Shown in pieces: positions 40,883 through 50,167 of a stretch of 64,000 bases of DNA (positions within the stretch are counted from its first letter, which is position 1; every line of letters starts with the position of its first letter). The stretch comes from Ignavibacteriota bacterium (GTDB lineage: Bacteria; Bacteroidota; Ignavibacteria; Ignavibacteriales; Melioribacteraceae): the NCBI GenBank assembly GCA_013112585.1, contig JABFGH010000023.1, positions 1 through 64,000 on the forward strand, written 5' to 3'. The position numbers and the translations under genes are program-made. The notes under the pieces were generated by a model that saw only the letters and a list, made by a program, of their open reading frames with translations, did no database searches and was not told where the DNA came from.

Positions 40883-42982
40883 TTAGTTCAGTCCTCTTTT
40901 AGCAAGCAGAGGTTTAATCGTCGGCTCTTGTCCGCGGAATTTTTTATAGAGCTCCATTGAATCATCAGTCCCGCCGGAAGCTAAAATGTATTTTCTATAT
41001 TTCGATGCAAGTTCTTTATCAAGCACATTGCCGGATTTAACGAATGCGTTGAATGCATCTGCATCAAGCACCTCTGACCAAATATAGCTGTAATAACCGG
41101 AAGAATAATCACCGCCGAATATATGATTGAAATAAGTGCTGCGGTAACGAGGAAGGATTTCCGGCATCAAGCCAATTTTTTTCATCGACTTATTTTCAAA
41201 CGCTCTTGCATCAACTTCCTTTGCTTCAGTCATTGTATGCCAATCCATATCCAGGAATGAAGCAGCGAGATATTCCACAGTTTCGAATCCTTGATTGAAC
41301 AGACTTGATTTCTGAATTTTCTCAATCAGTTCGTCCGGAATCGGTTCACCGGTTTTATAATGCTTTGCATAACTCGTAATTACATCAGGATGCAAAGCCC
41401 AGTTCTCCATTACCTGCGAAGGAAATTCAACAAAGTCACGCGGAGTTTCCGTGCCGGAAATTGAAACATAAGTACAATTTGAAAGTAGTCCGTGAAGTGC
41501 ATGACCGAACTCGTGGAATAATGTTTTGGTTTCGTCAACACTAATAAGCGCAGGCTTATCCCCGGTTGGTTTAGAGAAATTACCCACGTTATAAATAATC
41601 GGCGAGATCATTTTGCCATCTTTTTTATGCTGTTTGCGGAGTGCATCCATCCATGCGCCTGCTCGTTTACTTGGACGCGGAAAATAATCCGTATATAAAA
41701 TTCCAATATGGCTGCCGTCTGCTTCTTTTACTTCAAAAACATTTACATCAGGATGATACTTTTGGATGTCATCCCTTTTCTCAAAAGTGATTCCCCATAA
41801 ATTAGTTGCCAATCCGAATACTCCGTCAATAACATTTTCTACTTTGAAGTATGGACGTAATTCTTCTTCATCCAAATTGTATTTAGCTTTTTTAAGTTTC
41901 TCGGCATAGTACCACCAATCCCACGGCTCAAGTTTAAACTTGCCGCCTTCGGAATCAATAATCTGCTGCATCTCTTTTCTTTCCTGCTTTGCTCGCTTAA
42001 GTGCAGGTGTCCATAATTTATTTAGTAGATCATAAACATTATCCGGGCTGCCTGCCATTTGTTCTTCGAGTACATAGTGTGCGTGTGTGTCATATCCAAG
42101 AATGTTTGCACGCTTAACTCTTAACGCAGCCATTTTTGCAAGAATTTTTTTATTGTCAAACGAATCATCATTATCGCCTTTCATAAAATAGGCTTTGTAA
42201 ATTTTTTCTCTTAAATCCCGTTTAGTTGAGTATTGCAAAAAGGGTATCATGCTTGGTTTATGAATTGTGAAAACCCATTTGCCTTCGTATCCCTTTTCTT
42301 TTGCAGTCTCTGCCGCACCTGCTATTTGAGTTTCAGATAAGCCTTCCAGATCATCTTTGTTATCAATTACCAATTCAAACTTGTTGGTTTCTTTTAAAAT
42401 ATTTTCACCGAACTGAAGCTGAAGAACAGATAAGTTTTCATTGATTTTTCTAAACTCCTCTTTAAGTTCCGGTTCAAGATTAATTCCTCCTCGGATAAAC
42501 TGCTTATAATATTTATCAAGAAGTTTATTCTGTTCGGTAGTTAAATTTAAGTCATCCTTTTTTTCATAAACAGAATTTACTCTTTTGAATAATCCCTCAT
42601 TAAGATTTACATCATCTTTATGCTTTGCCAGCATTGGAGTTACTTTTTTAGAAATCTTCTGCATCTGATCATTGTTCATAGAACTTTTCATTGAAGAAAA
42701 AACTCTTCTGACTCTATCTAACTGAACACCGCTGTTATCGAGAGCTGCAATAGTGTTTTCAAAAGTTGCTTCTTCCTTGTTATTCACAATTGAATCAATT
42801 TCCGCATTGTGTTTTTCTATTGACTCTTCAAATGCGGGCAGGTAATGCTCTGTTTTAATTTGTTCAAACGGCGGTGTGCCGAAAGGTGTATCCCATTTAG
42901 TTAAGAAGGGATTTGTTTCGCTTGTTTCGCAGCCAGCCGCAAACAAACCGAATGCAAGTACTAACATAGTTATCCTTTTCAT
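40883..42982 (-). CDS. M3-family zinc metallopeptidase (peptidyl-dipeptidase Dcp-like), lipoprotein
   Basis: A 699-aa zinc peptidase with a lipoprotein signal (FGLFAAGC). The zinc site is HEFGH (His490, Glu491, His494), followed by the third ligand region about 25 residues on (ETPRDFVEFPSQVMENW). The chain from WDTPFGTPPFEQIKTEHYLPAF to LPRYRSTYFNHIFGGDYSSGYYSYIWSEVLDADAF has Dcp-type order and length. It probably removes dipeptides from the C-terminal end of peptides in the periplasm, together with the S9 peptidase. Confidence 0.94.
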   Translation of the reverse strand: MKRITMLVLAFGLFAAGCETSETNPFLTKWDTPFGTPPFEQIKTEHYLPAFEESIEKHNAEIDSIVNNKEEATFENTIAALDNSGVQLDRVRRVFSSMKSSMNNDQMQKISKKVTPMLAKHKDDVNLNEGLFKRVNSVYEKKDDLNLTTEQNKLLDKYYKQFIRGGINLEPELKEEFRKINENLSVLQLQFGENILKETNKFELVIDNKDDLEGLSETQIAGAAETAKEKGYEGKWVFTIHKPSMIPFLQYSTKRDLREKIYKAYFMKGDNDDSFDNKKILAKMAALRVKRANILGYDTHAHYVLEEQMAGSPDNVYDLLNKLWTPALKRAKQERKEMQQIIDSEGGKFKLEPWDWWYYAEKLKKAKYNLDEEELRPYFKVENVIDGVFGLATNLWGITFEKRDDIQKYHPDVNVFEVKEADGSHIGILYTDYFPRPSKRAGAWMDALRKQHKKDGKMISPIIYNVGNFSKPTGDKPALISVDETKTLFHEFGHALHGLLSNCTYVSISGTETPRDFVEFPSQVMENWALHPDVITSYAKHYKTGEPIPDELIEKIQKSSLFNQGFETVEYLAASFLDMDWHTMTEAKEVDARAFENKSMKKIGLMPEILPRYRSTYFNHIFGGDYSSGYYSYIWSEVLDADAFNAFVKSGNVLDKELASKYRKYILASGGTDDSMELYKKFRGQEPTIKPLLAKRGLN

Positions 42983-43098
42983 CTAAAATATCCTATTTGA
43001 TTATTAAAAATTTGAAAGTAAAATTTAAGAAAAGTTAAGGGGAGAAACTTGTGAAATAGTTTGCCACTTAAAAATTCTTTGCTCTTTTTTAGTAGGGA

Positions 43099-43149
43099 AT
43101 TGAAAGATTAGAAAATTGAAAGATTACAAGCCTGCCTACCGGAGGTAGG
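43099..43149. repeat. Octad array (four units) and CCTACC hairpin
   Basis: ATTGAAAG, ATTAGAAA, ATTGAAAG, ATTACAAG at 43099-43130, then CCTACC-gga-GGTAGG at 43135-43149. Immediately after it (in plus coordinates) comes the stop of the next gene; it may act as a terminator stem. Confidence 0.6.
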
Positions 43150-43156
43150 ATTATAA

Positions 43157-45856
43157 TTAGCGGAGTAAAATCATTTTTTTTGTATCGATAAAATTATTAA
43201 TCTCTAATCTGTAAAAATATACTCCGCTGGAAAGATTTTGTGCATTGAAATTTTGTGAGTAATAACCGGCTTTCCTGTTTTCATTTATTAACACGGCAGC
43301 TTCTCTTCCCAGTACATCAAAAATCTTTAGGGAAACAAAACCTTCATCCTTAATTTGAAAGTTAATAATTGTACTTGGGTTAAAAGGATTTGGATAATTT
43401 TGACTTAGATTGTAAGCAGCAGGCAGCATATTTTCATTCATATTTTCAATATCGGTAGTACCCGCCATAAGCTGAAATTTTACTGCATCGGCACGAAGAA
43501 CCGGACCAACGGTACTGTTGCCGGTATCTTCAACTTTTACTGTTACGGGAGTACCGGCAGGTAAATAACTTCTAAAGAGTATTGCCCACTCGCCGCCGAT
43601 AGAATTTTGATTTCTGATTATTGACTGCCTGCTAACGCCGTCAACAAAAAGTGTATAAAGTGCATCGTCACTGCTGTTTTCCGAAGTGGGAATTATTGCA
43701 TAAATATTATACTGCCCGGTATAATCCATCTCAGTAGTAAATGAGGCTGAAGCTAATGGGGATTGATTTAAAAAGCTGTACCTGCTTGAATTTCCGTAAG
43801 CTTGTGCAACGCTTATAGCCCAAGTTCCCGATTCTGAATAATTTCCGGCATCCTCGTTATCAACAATTTTAAATGGATTTTTAACAATTGCCGCGCAAGG
43901 TATTACCAGCAATGGATTTATCGGATCATCACTCTGAATATAAAGCGTATCCGTTTTTACTCCAAGCTCGCCCGAGGCAATACTAACCTCTATTTGCTTG
44001 CTGTCCATGCCCTGTATTGTAAATGGCGTAATGCTGTTTGAATTTACAATTCCAAATGCTGTTGAAATTGACGAAACAGTAAGAGGATTTATACCGGAGT
44101 TTTTAATTTTCAAATTAATACTTGCGATATCATTAATAACTACTTCTCCAAAATCTATTGACGGCGGTACTGTGGAAATTTCTTTATCCCTTACCAATGC
44201 AGAAATCTTTATAACATCAGATGCAAATTGCGATGACGCCGAACCTGTTTCTTTGGCGAGTATTTCAAGTTTATAAACATTGGTTGAATCAAGCATTGCT
44301 GTAGTTAAATAATTCCATTCAACTGCCTCAAATGAATCTGAATAAACTTCGGTGTAAAGTGTGTCCTCGTCATTAAGCAGAGTAACAATAATACTGTCTG
44401 CCGGATTTTCTAATTCCGGATATTGATAAAAAATATTGTAGTTAACAGTCTGCGGAACATCAATCAGCCAATTTACTTTCGCAGAATCACCCGGATTAAG
44501 ATTTACAATTCTACTTTCTAAATCCCACACGGCATTTGATGAAGTGCTCCAGTTACCGTAAAGCTCAACGTAACCGGCATCTTTATTATCAATAAAAATA
44601 TCATCGGGTAAATAATTAATAAATCCCGTTGAAAGATTTCCGCTAGTGTCAGTTACTGCAGCACCAATTTTTGCTAATAAATTTTTGTCGGCTGGCTCTG
44701 TGGTTCGCCAATTGTTCGGTGAGGTTTCAATGCATGGAATAACTGTGTACTGTTCATAAACATTTTTCACAGCAACAAAAGGTACCGTTTGAAAAATATT
44801 TTCATCAGCGGAAATATTGAAGTAAACCTCATCGCCAATTTCATCGGCAGTTAAAATTAATTCGGGTGAAGTGGAGTCCGCAGTTTTTAGCCATTTTTGA
44901 TAAGCTTCAACACCGGTGCAGTATTCAAAATTTACCGTTGAATAATTTGCAGCCGAGATTTGAATTATTGAATCGACTCTAACTAATTGATCTAAAAAAT
45001 CATTCTCGGGCAGATGCGACCAAATACAAATCATTTGATCCGTACCATTCGCTGCATTTTGAAATACTAGATCTGAAGTTGTTTGATTAAATCTTTTTGT
45101 ATAAACAGAACGCACGTTATAGCCATTTAAATTACCCGGTAACTGGTAATTATCAGCCGATGGATGATAAGGTACAAATGATGACGGGGCTAAAGACCAA
45201 TCAAACAGATTGTCCAACGGTTCTTCATCATCGGTACGCTTATGCGGATAATCATTATGAAGCGAGAAGGGAAGAACATACTCGAGATAATTTTGCCAAT
45301 CATTATCCATATAATGCCAGCCGCTTCTAAATGAAACGGGAAAAATATTTTCATCAATTAATAATTGAGCCAGAGTGAATTTAAAATCTTCAAAATAATC
45401 TTCAAAGTATAATGCCTGGTTCCACCAAAATATTCCGTCATTGTCATAGTCGGTCCACGCAAATGTGTGGTAGTGCAGCGAAAGCTCATCCTGAAAAAGT
45501 GCGACTTGCTCACCGTGATATTTTTTCATCAAATAAAAAACTATTGAATTTGCATTTGGAATGTTGGTATTATCGGAATAACGAAAAGTATTTCCCGCCA
45601 TCATCCACCAGGTTAATTTCATTGGTGTGCCGTAGGAGTCGGTCATTAAATTCCTGTAACCCGGCGCCATAACCTTGTAAGCATTGCGTGCGGGATTTGT
45701 ATATAGGTCTTGATTGTAATGATGAATATGCCGGTTTGTACTTAGTCCCTGCCAAATACCCGTATCGGAGCCGATTACAAAATAAACTTTACCTTGACTA
45801 AAAATTGTAAGATTTAAGAATAGAAAAATAGAGACGAAAGAAATTCTACCAAGCAT
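43157..45856 (-). CDS. Exported multidomain protein with golvesin-type domains and T9SS sorting domain
   Basis: An 899-aa secreted protein. A signal peptide (VSIFLFLNLTIFSQ) is followed by an N-terminal domain (about 20-345) with aromatic motifs (WWMMAGNTFRYSD, HYHTFAWTDYDNDG, SFRSGWHYMDND) that look like a polysaccharide deacetylase-type barrel lacking a recognised catalytic pair. Then come a golvesin-like domain (about 420-560), a choice-of-anchor D/ASH-like domain (about 565-670: DFGEVVINDIASINLKI), a second golvesin-like domain (about 675-790) and the T9SS domain (about 810-899: LSQNYPNPFNPSTIINF). Probably a large surface or extracellular glycan-active protein. RBS GAGGAAG. Confidence 0.75.
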   Translation of the reverse strand: MLGRISFVSIFLFLNLTIFSQGKVYFVIGSDTGIWQGLSTNRHIHHYNQDLYTNPARNAYKVMAPGYRNLMTDSYGTPMKLTWWMMAGNTFRYSDNTNIPNANSIVFYLMKKYHGEQVALFQDELSLHYHTFAWTDYDNDGIFWWNQALYFEDYFEDFKFTLAQLLIDENIFPVSFRSGWHYMDNDWQNYLEYVLPFSLHNDYPHKRTDDEEPLDNLFDWSLAPSSFVPYHPSADNYQLPGNLNGYNVRSVYTKRFNQTTSDLVFQNAANGTDQMICIWSHLPENDFLDQLVRVDSIIQISAANYSTVNFEYCTGVEAYQKWLKTADSTSPELILTADEIGDEVYFNISADENIFQTVPFVAVKNVYEQYTVIPCIETSPNNWRTTEPADKNLLAKIGAAVTDTSGNLSTGFINYLPDDIFIDNKDAGYVELYGNWSTSSNAVWDLESRIVNLNPGDSAKVNWLIDVPQTVNYNIFYQYPELENPADSIIVTLLNDEDTLYTEVYSDSFEAVEWNYLTTAMLDSTNVYKLEILAKETGSASSQFASDVIKISALVRDKEISTVPPSIDFGEVVINDIASINLKIKNSGINPLTVSSISTAFGIVNSNSITPFTIQGMDSKQIEVSIASGELGVKTDTLYIQSDDPINPLLVIPCAAIVKNPFKIVDNEDAGNYSESGTWAISVAQAYGNSSRYSFLNQSPLASASFTTEMDYTGQYNIYAIIPTSENSSDDALYTLFVDGVSRQSIIRNQNSIGGEWAILFRSYLPAGTPVTVKVEDTGNSTVGPVLRADAVKFQLMAGTTDIENMNENMLPAAYNLSQNYPNPFNPSTIINFQIKDEGFVSLKIFDVLGREAAVLINENRKAGYYSQNFNAQNLSSGVYFYRLEINNFIDTKKMILLR

Positions 45857-45938
45857 TAGGCTTCCTCATTAATGTTCAACCCGAATTATGCATTAGAAAT
45901 AATTAATAAAGTCTAAATAAAAATTGTCTTTTTAATTG

Positions 45939-46057
45939 CACCGTCATTTATGACGGTGATTGATTTTAAAATTATGTAAGGGGCTTTAGCCCAAAACCGT
46001 TTGGGTTAAAACCCAATATTTATGTTTGTTCAATATTCACGGCGCTGAAGCACCGTG
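45939..46057. repeat. REP-like hairpin cluster C
   Basis: CACCGTCA with TGACGGTG (45939-45958), GGGCTTTAGCCC (45981-45992), TTGGGTT with AACCCAA (46001-46016) and CACGG...CCGTG (46038-46057). It fills the 377-bp gap 45857-46233; no gene is supported there. Confidence 0.8.
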
Positions 46058-46180
46058 CTATTATCTCTTTTGCATAATTCGGGTTCAACGGAAATTATTA
46101 GATGATTTAACTAATACAATAATAAGGGAAACAAAACAAACATGTTAGAGGTTAATGATTTTGAAGAAGAATTATTGATG

Positions 46181-46213
46181 AGAAATAAAAAAGCCGGACA
46201 AAATATCCGGCAT
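46181..46213 (-). terminator. Terminator of the DUF2911 gene
   Basis: On the minus strand GCCGGA (TCCGGC at 46206-46211 on plus) pairs with TCCGGC (46193-46198), followed by TTTTTTATTT. Confidence 0.75.
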
Positions 46214-46233
46214 TAAAAAGTATTTAATAAAAA

Positions 46234-46812
46234 TTAATTGATTGAAATTTTAAAAGGGACTTTCAATTTATACCAATGCAGGTAAGCAGTTGCAGAGGTT
46301 GGGGATAAATCATCAAAATTAAAGAGCAGCCATTCCTGGTAGGGCGCTTTCTCCGGGGTAACAGTTACACGCAGTGCATCTTCTGCAGGGTCATACGAGT
46401 AACTTCCCCAATCGGAATTTCTATTACTGAAAATTACTATCCAATCCTCTTCAGAAGGAATCATATGAAGTCCGTATTTACCGGCAGCTAATTTTTCGCC
46501 TTCAATAAAAACATCGGTGCTGAATTCGATAGTAGTATTTTCATTTGCACCGGCACGCCATGGGTATGGTTTTCCTTTGGAGTATTTGTTACCGGGCGCC
46601 ATTCCGTAAGGAACAAGATCACCCCAAACATTTCTTCCCTTTACTCCGGGTCGGCTGTAATCAATTGTAATATCGGTATCAACCCCAATTCCTTGTGATG
46701 CACTTGCGCGCAAACTTGCCCGTACTTTATCTTTTTGAGCAAGTGTAATTGTTTCCGTTACAAAAAAACTTGCTATTAGAAAAAGAACTAAAATATATTT
46801 TTTGTTATTCAT
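46234..46812 (-). CDS. DUF2911 exported protein
   Basis: A 192-aa secreted protein (signal ending LAQKD) made of one DUF2911 domain: ITIDYSRPGVKGRNVWGDLVPYGMAPGN, PWRAGANENTTIEFSTDV, GKYGLHMIPSEEDWIVIFS, LHWYKLKVPFKISI. DUF2911 is common in Bacteroidota; its function is unknown, and it may bind a carbohydrate or metal. A longer paralogue with a TPR tail is at 61693. RBS AAAGGA. Confidence 0.88.
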   Translation of the reverse strand: MNNKKYILVLFLIASFFVTETITLAQKDKVRASLRASASQGIGVDTDITIDYSRPGVKGRNVWGDLVPYGMAPGNKYSKGKPYPWRAGANENTTIEFSTDVFIEGEKLAAGKYGLHMIPSEEDWIVIFSNRNSDWGSYSYDPAEDALRVTVTPEKAPYQEWLLFNFDDLSPTSATAYLHWYKLKVPFKISIN

Positions 46813-46938
46813 GAATTATCCTTTGTTAATAAATTGATTTTGTTAAATATCTTGAAATAATTTGTGACTTTATAACAATAAACTCAACTTAAAAATTAGT
46901 ACTCAATTTAGTTTTATGGCTGCTTCAAAATCCAAGTA

Positions 46939-47553
46939 TCATTTTTGAAGTACTGCAATATGACTTGATGAGGGGCTGTTTTGAACTTCATTAATTATTT
47001 TTAACCCGCTTAATTTTGATAAGCCTATTATGCCTTCATTTTTAGTATAGGTTTTAAAATTTTTATAATGATCTTTTCCCGCAGCAAACTCAACAACTTC
47101 ATTCAGCAGCCGCCAAAAGTTTTTAGGCTGGGGAACAAAGTAATCAACAATTATTATTTTATCGGCGAATCGGGAGATTGACTGCAGAAGACCTACCCGT
47201 AAACTTTCATCCATTTCATGTATTACATATGAAAGAACTGCATAGTTGTAATGAACATCATTTGTAAAAAACTGATTTGCGTCGGCGTGAAAAAATTGAA
47301 TTTTATTCGAGTTATTTTTCGCAAGTTTTTTCTTGGCTACATGAATGTTTTTTATCGATCAATCTATACCGTCGAACCTAGAACACTTATCTGCAATTTG
47401 AAAAGCCAGCCTGCCCGTTCCGCAGCCTATGTCAATTAATGATGAATCGGGTTCAATAATATTTTTAATGTGTTGAAATGATTTATCCTGATTAGGAGCA
47501 ATCAGGTAATCATAAAATAGTCCGTCGTACCAGTGGTTTTTGTTTTTGATCAT
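46939..47553 (-). pseudogene. Class I SAM-dependent methyltransferase with an in-frame TGA
   Basis: One frame of 204 codons, broken by a single in-frame TGA at 47359-47361. Motif I is LIDIGCGTGRLAFQIA and the break falls right after the acidic motif II (DGID then stop then SIKNIHVAKKKL). The rest continues in the same frame: FFHADANQFF, YNYAVLSYVIHEMDESLRVGLL and IIVDYFVPQPKNFW. Everything but one codon is kept, so this is a recent nonsense change, a sequencing error, or (less likely) recoding. The usual residue at this place is Leu, and TTA or TTG to TGA needs one change. Confidence 0.8.
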
Positions 47554-47559
47554 TTATTA

Positions 47560-47625
47560 GTTACAGGTTACAAAGTTGCAGGTTTCAAGTTTACATGTTT
47601 CAGGTTTATGCGTTTCATGTTGTTG
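47560..47625 (-). repeat. Heptad array, GTTTCAG-like, about nine units
   Basis: GTTACAG, GTTACAA, GTTGCAG, GTTTCAA, GTTTACA, GTTTCAG, GTTTATG, GTTTCAT and GTTGTTG, with three single-nucleotide slips. It lies directly upstream of the methyltransferase pseudogene start. Confidence 0.75.
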
Positions 47626-47654
47626 TGTCTTTGTAGTTTTTTACATTAATAAAT

Positions 47655-47702
47655 AATCGAAATAAATTTCGATTTACAATTGTAAACCGAAATTTATTTC
47701 GG
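47655..47702. repeat. 48-bp near-perfect palindrome (cruciform)
   Basis: AATCGAAATAAATTTCGATT (47655-47674) and CCGAAATTTATTTCGG (47687-47702) are parts of a larger palindrome centred on TACAATTGTA; arms of 22 bp with one mismatch. Half of it recurs at 50064-50090. Confidence 0.8.
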
Positions 47703-47762
47703 TAGTGAGCCGATAATTAATTTATTTATTTCCGATTTTCGTTTCCTTGATTTGCTTTTCAA

Positions 47763-47796
47763 TTTTTCAACCTTTCAACTTTTTAACTTTTCAACT
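47763..47796 (+). repeat. Octad array, four units
   Basis: TTTTTCAA, CCTTTCAA, CTTTTTAA, CTTTTCAA. It ends 11 bp before the stop of the T9SS gene at 47808. Confidence 0.75.
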
Positions 47797-47807
47797 AAAG
47801 AGTGCAT

Positions 47808-49973
47808 CTATCTTAGTAAAGTTAATTTCTTAAAATCCATAAAACTACCGCTCTGCAATCTATAAAAATAAATTCCACTTGAAAGAGATGAAGCATCAAA
47901 TTCTACTTTGTAACTTCCGGCGGTTTGTTCTTCACTCACTAAATTTGCTGCTTCACGTCCCAACAAATCATAAACTTTTAGTTGTACAAATCCGGTCTGC
48001 GGTATTGTGTAAGTTATTGTTGTTACCGGATTAAATGGATTAGGATAATTTTGATTTAATTGGAATTCTCTAAGAACATTTTCAGGTTCATCAACAGAGA
48101 CGACTAATCGATGAGCCGGTAAGTATGTTTGTGTATAGCTTCTATTACTTTTTAAAGTGTGAGCAGGGATGTTAAGATTAACATTTGCAGGCACTTCATC
48201 ACCGACAGAAACTATATAATAATGAACTGGAATATTTAATGACTGGGTTGTATCAGTATATTCTCTTATCTCAGCTCCTAATTCTGCAATCAGTTCATAT
48301 TTTGAAAACCATACATCGCTCACATAACCATCAACTTGTTCCTGTGTATTTCTATAAATTTCAAAACCTTGAATTGTTGGACCCTCACTAAATGTTGTCC
48401 ATTCTAAATCAACTTTACCTTGGTTAGAATTAACGCTGAATGTTTCCGGCGGATAAGGTGCTTGCGGAATATTCCAATTGTTGTCAAAGGCATCTGTTAT
48501 TCTTTCAAAGGTTTGTCTCAATGAATCTGCACCGGTTAAAACCCAATTATTTTTTTCTAGAACAGAGATATTGCCGCTTTTATATAATTTTCCAATTCTA
48601 ATTGATTCATCTCTGCTTAAACCTGATGCACCTTCAACCAAGATAATTTTTACACTATCGCCATAGCCTATTGTATATGGTCCATATCCATTTACATACA
48701 CATAACCTGCATTATCTACAGAACCGGTACCGGGGTTTTCTTGGGAACCTGCGAAATCGCCGCCGGTAATAAAATTGGCATGGCTTTCAGTTGGATGTCC
48801 TTTGATCATCATTTCATATCTAGCCTGCATTTCTGTTGGATCAAATGCATTTGATGCAAAATTCAACGGGCTATTAAAATGTTCATAGCCTGTAGTACTG
48901 GGTTGATTAGGATCGTCAGTATTGATGTCCGATCCATTCTGAGCAAAGAGTGTTAGCGTACCGGCAAACTGTGCCGCTCCTAAACGCCCTACAGTATCAG
49001 CTTCATTTATACGTGCACCAAAACCTTGATCGGGTTCCCAAATAGGTCCGCCGATGTTATTCCAATCTAAAAAAGTTTCAAAGTAACCATGCCATGCATA
49101 AGAATAACGTAAATTATCATTACCGCCCGCCGGATAAGGTCCCACTTCATTATTTAAAGTATTCCTTCCCCATGCAATCGGGTCCCCAAATAAAATTCTA
49201 ACTTCGCTTAAAATCGCTATGTTATTTTGAAAATAAAAGTAAACATCTTCCAATGTTCCCTCTGTTCTTTCAATCTCTTCATCAGCATCTATGTTGCCGG
49301 TATTAATAAAAGTATATTCCATCACATGAACATTATCATAATACTGATTACTAAACTGATAAATTTTCCTCTCCATACTCAAACCCACTTGAGTATTAAC
49401 ATAATTATATATCATTTGATCGTAAGGCATGCTGCTATCAATTTCGTCAATAACCACTTCCTCGTCGGGATGATTATTTAGAACTCCGTCAACATATACT
49501 TCGGTAGGTGGAAATTTTGCATAATGCTTAAATTCAATAGGAAAAAACTCGACTAATCCGCCGGTATATGGTCGCGGACCACAGTGAACCGTTTTGTACT
49601 CGAATGTTGTTCCTAATTCAGGTTCGGTATAATTTCTACAGCCGATCCATAAACCCTTTGCTGCCTGCATATCCTGATGCAGATAATAGCCGGGCCATCG
49701 CCATCCGGCTTGCTGCCGTCTGATCGGTCCATCCTCTTCCCGTTCATGCCCAATGCTTGAATACCAATTATGAAAGGAACCGGCGTTTAGCCATTTTTCA
49801 AATTTTCCAATATTTGGCTGGGCTTCAATGCCCAAGGGCAAAATAAAAATGAGCATAATAAGAATCGATATAGTTGATATCGTTCTTGCTTTTGCTGCAC
49901 TTTGAAAATTAAAATTAGTCGCAGCTTTTTGTTTAAACTGCAAAGCCAAAAACTTTCTGATTAAACTTCTCAT
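47808..49973 (-). CDS. Exported T9SS-sorted protein of unknown function
   Basis: A 721-aa secreted protein. The ATG at 49973 has GGAGGG upstream; the 42 extra residues of the open frame from 50099 are a copy of the methyltransferase N-terminus (see 49988-50090) and not part of this gene. A signal anchor lies at about 30-55 (ILIMLIFILPLGIEAQ). The long mature region has many aromatic and Asp residues (WYSSIGHEREEDGPIRRQQ; RWPGYYLHQDM; GCRNYTEPELG) and no recognised enzyme motif. A fibronectin type III-like domain (about 535-620) precedes the T9SS sorting domain (about 640-721: LNQNYPNPFNPVTTITY ... GIYFYRLQSG). Surface or secreted role. Confidence 0.8.
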   Translation of the reverse strand: MRSLIRKFLALQFKQKAATNFNFQSAAKARTISTISILIMLIFILPLGIEAQPNIGKFEKWLNAGSFHNWYSSIGHEREEDGPIRRQQAGWRWPGYYLHQDMQAAKGLWIGCRNYTEPELGTTFEYKTVHCGPRPYTGGLVEFFPIEFKHYAKFPPTEVYVDGVLNNHPDEEVVIDEIDSSMPYDQMIYNYVNTQVGLSMERKIYQFSNQYYDNVHVMEYTFINTGNIDADEEIERTEGTLEDVYFYFQNNIAILSEVRILFGDPIAWGRNTLNNEVGPYPAGGNDNLRYSYAWHGYFETFLDWNNIGGPIWEPDQGFGARINEADTVGRLGAAQFAGTLTLFAQNGSDINTDDPNQPSTTGYEHFNSPLNFASNAFDPTEMQARYEMMIKGHPTESHANFITGGDFAGSQENPGTGSVDNAGYVYVNGYGPYTIGYGDSVKIILVEGASGLSRDESIRIGKLYKSGNISVLEKNNWVLTGADSLRQTFERITDAFDNNWNIPQAPYPPETFSVNSNQGKVDLEWTTFSEGPTIQGFEIYRNTQEQVDGYVSDVWFSKYELIAELGAEIREYTDTTQSLNIPVHYYIVSVGDEVPANVNLNIPAHTLKSNRSYTQTYLPAHRLVVSVDEPENVLREFQLNQNYPNPFNPVTTITYTIPQTGFVQLKVYDLLGREAANLVSEEQTAGSYKVEFDASSLSSGIYFYRLQSGSFMDFKKLTLLR

Positions 49974-49987
49974 TTTTCCCTCCGCTA

Positions 49988-50090
49988 AAATATTTTTAAT
50001 GTGCGAAAATAATTTATCCTGATTTATAGCATTCAGATAATGATAAAATAGTCTGTAACAACTAATCGAAATAAATTTCGATTTACAATT
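49988..50090 (-). repeat. Truncated copy of the methyltransferase 5' end plus half palindrome
   Basis: Minus-strand translation LFYHYLNAINQDKLFSHIKN matches the pseudogene start (LFYDYLIAPNQDKSFQHIKN). Nucleotides 49988-50056 align with 47458-47525, and 50064-50090 repeats the left half of the palindrome at 47655. The heptad array that separates them at 47560 is missing here. Confidence 0.8.
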
Positions 50091-50111
50091 ACATCCCAAA
50101 ACAATATTTTT

Positions 50112-50159
50112 ACGTCTCTACGTCTCTACGTCTCTACGTCTTTACTTCTCAACTTCTAT
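50112..50159 (+). repeat. Octad array, six units
   Basis: ACGTCTCT three times, then ACGTCTTT, ACTTCTCA, ACTTCTAT. It lies 9 bp before the stop of the serine hydrolase gene at 50168. Confidence 0.85.
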
Positions 50160-50167
50160 CTTCTATT

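Noticed and set aside
47359..47361. TGA as selenocysteine codon
   Set aside because: The site is after the acidic residue of a SAM-binding motif where Leu is usual; no SECIS-like need or selenoprotein family is known.
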